DNA from: Branchiostoma floridae
Taxonomy: Eukaryota > Chordata > Leptocardii > Amphioxiformes > Branchiostomatidae
Reading direction: 5' to 3'
NCBI RefSeq assembly: GCF_000003815.2
Contig: NC_049987.1
Coordinates: 14,717,392 to 14,761,972 of the forward strand
DNA length: 44,581 nt
Part shown: one piece after another, positions 42,747 to 44,581 of the stretch
Layout: every line of letters begins with the position of its first letter
Numbering within the stretch: the first letter of the stretch is position 1
Program-made: the position numbers and the translations under genes
The notes under the pieces: generated by a model
What the model was told of the DNA's origin: nothing
Seen by the model: only the letters and a program-made list of their open reading frames with translations
Database searches by the model: none

Positions 42747-44581
42747 GGTATAGCCAAGGTATGACCAAGGTATGACCAAGGTATGACCAAGGTATGACCA
42801 AGGTATGACCAAGGTATGGCCAAGGTATGACCAAGATTTGACCAAGGTATGGCCAAGGTATGACCAAGGTATGACCAAGGTATGACCAAGGTATGACCAA
42901 GGTATGATCAAGGTATGACCAAGGTATGACCAAGGTATGACCAAGGTATGACCTAGGTATGACCAAGGTATGGCCAAGGTATGACCAAGGTATGACCAAG
43001 GTATGACCAAGGTATGGCCAAGGTATGACCAAGGTATGACCAAGGTATGACCAAGGTATGACCAAGGTATGACCAAGGTATGACCAAAGTATGACCAAGA
43101 TATGACCAAGGTATGACCAAGGTATGACCAAGGTATGACCAAGGTATGACCATGGTATGACCAAGGTATGGCCAAGGAATGACCAAAGTATGACCAAGGT
43201 ATTACCAAGGTATGGCCAAGGTATGGCCAAGGTATGACCAAGGTAACGCCAAGGTATGACAAACGTGTGGCCAAGGTTAGTTCTCTCATGTGATGATCCA
43301 AGGTATGACCAATGTATGACCAAGGTGTGACCAAGGTATGACCAAGGTATGACCAAGGTATGACCAAGGTATGACCAAGGTATGACGCAGGGTATGGCCA
43401 AGGGTATGACCAAGGTATGAGCGCAAGTGTATGGCCAGGGTATGACCAAGGTATGGCCAAGGTATGGGCAAGGTATGGCCAAGGTATGACCAAGGTATAT
43501 CCAAGGTATGACCAAGATATGACCAAGGTATGGCCAAGGTATGGCCAAGGTATGGCCAAGGTATGACCAAGGTATGACCAAGGTATGGCCATGGTATGAC
43601 CAAGGTATGGCCAAGGTATGACCAAGGTATGGCCAAGGTATGACCAAGGTATGACCAAGGTATGACCAAGGTATGACCAAGGTATGACCAAGGTATGGCC
43701 AAGGTATGACCAAGGTATGGCCAAGGTATGACCAAGGTATGACCAAGATATGACCAAGGTATGACCAAGGTATGACCAAGGTATGGCCAAGGTATGACCA
43801 AGGTATGACCAAGGGATGACCAAGGTATGACCAAGGTATGACCAAGGTATGACCAAGGTATGGCCAAGGTATGACCAAGGTATGACCAAGGTATGACCAA
43901 GGTATGACCAAGGTATGGCCAAGGTATGACCAAGGTATGACCAAGGTATATCCAAGGTATGGCCAAGGTATTACAAAGGTATGACCAAGGTATGGCCAAG
44001 GTTTGGTTAAGGTATGACCAAGGTATGACCAAGGTGTGGCCAAGGTGTGGCCAAGGTACGGCCAAGGTATGACCAAGGTATGACCAAGGTATGGCCAAGG
44101 TATGACCAAGGTATGACCAAGGTATGACCAAGGTATGACCAAGGTATGACCAAGGTATGGCCAAGGTATGCCCAAGGTATGACCAAGGTATGACCATGGT
44201 ATGACCAAGGTATGGCCAATTTATGACGAAGGTATGACCAAGGTATATCCAAGGTATGACCAAGATATGACCAAGGTATGACCAAGGTATGGCCAAGGTA
44301 TGGCCAAAGTATGACCAAGGTATGACCAAGGTATGACCAAGGTATGGCCAAGGTATGACCAAGGTATGGCCAAGGTATGGCCGAGGTATGACCAAGGTAT
44401 GACCAAGGTACGACCAAGGTATGACCAAGGTGTGACCAAGGTATGACCAAGGTATGACCAAGGTATATCCAGGGTATGACCAAGATATGACCAAGGTATG
44501 GCCAAGTTATGGCCAAGGTATGAGCAAGGTATTATCAAGATATGACCATGGTATGACCAAGGTATGGCTAAGGTATGACCA
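42747..44581 (+). repeat. 11-bp intronic minisatellite (GGTATGACCAA)n
   Basis: About 167 units of 11 bp run to the window end, mostly GGTATGACCAA with GGTATGGCCAA as a frequent variant and rare disruptions near 43240-43300 and 43380-43440. The array begins about 30 bp beyond the acceptor of the first visible synthetase exon, so it lies in that gene's upstream intron. Since the unit lacks stops in minus frames, five very long overlapping open frames (up to 491 codons) with an 11-residue period appear on the minus strand. They are repeat artefacts. Confidence 0.97.

Noticed and set aside
42663-44538. Very long minus-strand open frames (up to 491 codons) with an 11-residue period
   Set aside because: They come from the 11-bp minisatellite, whose unit lacks stop codons in the minus frames. 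Five overlapping frames are open at once, and the array is intronic to the synthetase gene.

Overview
The window looks like repeat-rich nuclear DNA from an invertebrate deuterostome, most likely a lancelet (Branchiostoma-like). The reasons are GT-AG introns, EcKinase/CHK-type genes, a multi-exon ACSF2-like acyl-CoA synthetase, and dense satellites and DNA transposons. The species is inference. Three runs of N (1290-1631, 4052-4869, 20788-20919) are assembly gaps.

Layout. 1-1289 is a 206-bp satellite. 3026-8005 is a foldback-type transposon with 9-bp target duplications; its arms contain inverted arrays of a 51-bp unit, and every unit carries consensus-like 5' and 3' splice sites. 8.0-14.9 kb is a mosaic of dispersed repeats, a LINE relic, a tRNA-like relic and a 58-bp satellite. 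14.9-32.5 kb holds three copies of a three-exon EcKinase/CHK-like gene. Copies A (16193-18418) and B (21657-23502) are tandem on the minus strand and damaged; copy C (29712-31605) is inverted on the plus strand and intact. Comparing the copies dates later insertions: a PIF/Harbinger element between A and B (TTA target duplication), a 5'-truncated LINE between B and C (12-bp duplication), and a 28-nt palindrome beside A. A 1.2-kb block found only in the C unit (about 27.9-29.09 kb) has a promoter-like site and a candidate signal-peptide exon. 32.78-34.39 kb is a 157-bp satellite, and 36.5-37.43 kb is a relative of the satellite at the left end.

37495-42715 (minus strand) holds eight small exons, none longer than 50 codons, that splice in consistent phase into the C-terminal 216 residues of an ACSF2-like acyl-CoA synthetase. 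Its introns carry a hAT-like element with a nested LINE piece, another micro-palindrome, and from 42747 to the window end an 11-bp minisatellite of about 167 copies. The long open frames over the 51-bp and 11-bp arrays come from the repeats and are not treated as genes.

The two well-supported working genes are kinase copy C (a small-molecule kinase of unknown substrate) and the acyl-CoA synthetase. Nothing in the sequence links them functionally. The less ordinary signals are the splice-site-bearing foldback arms and a recurrent family of 21-28-nt palindromic insertions with 7-bp target duplications.
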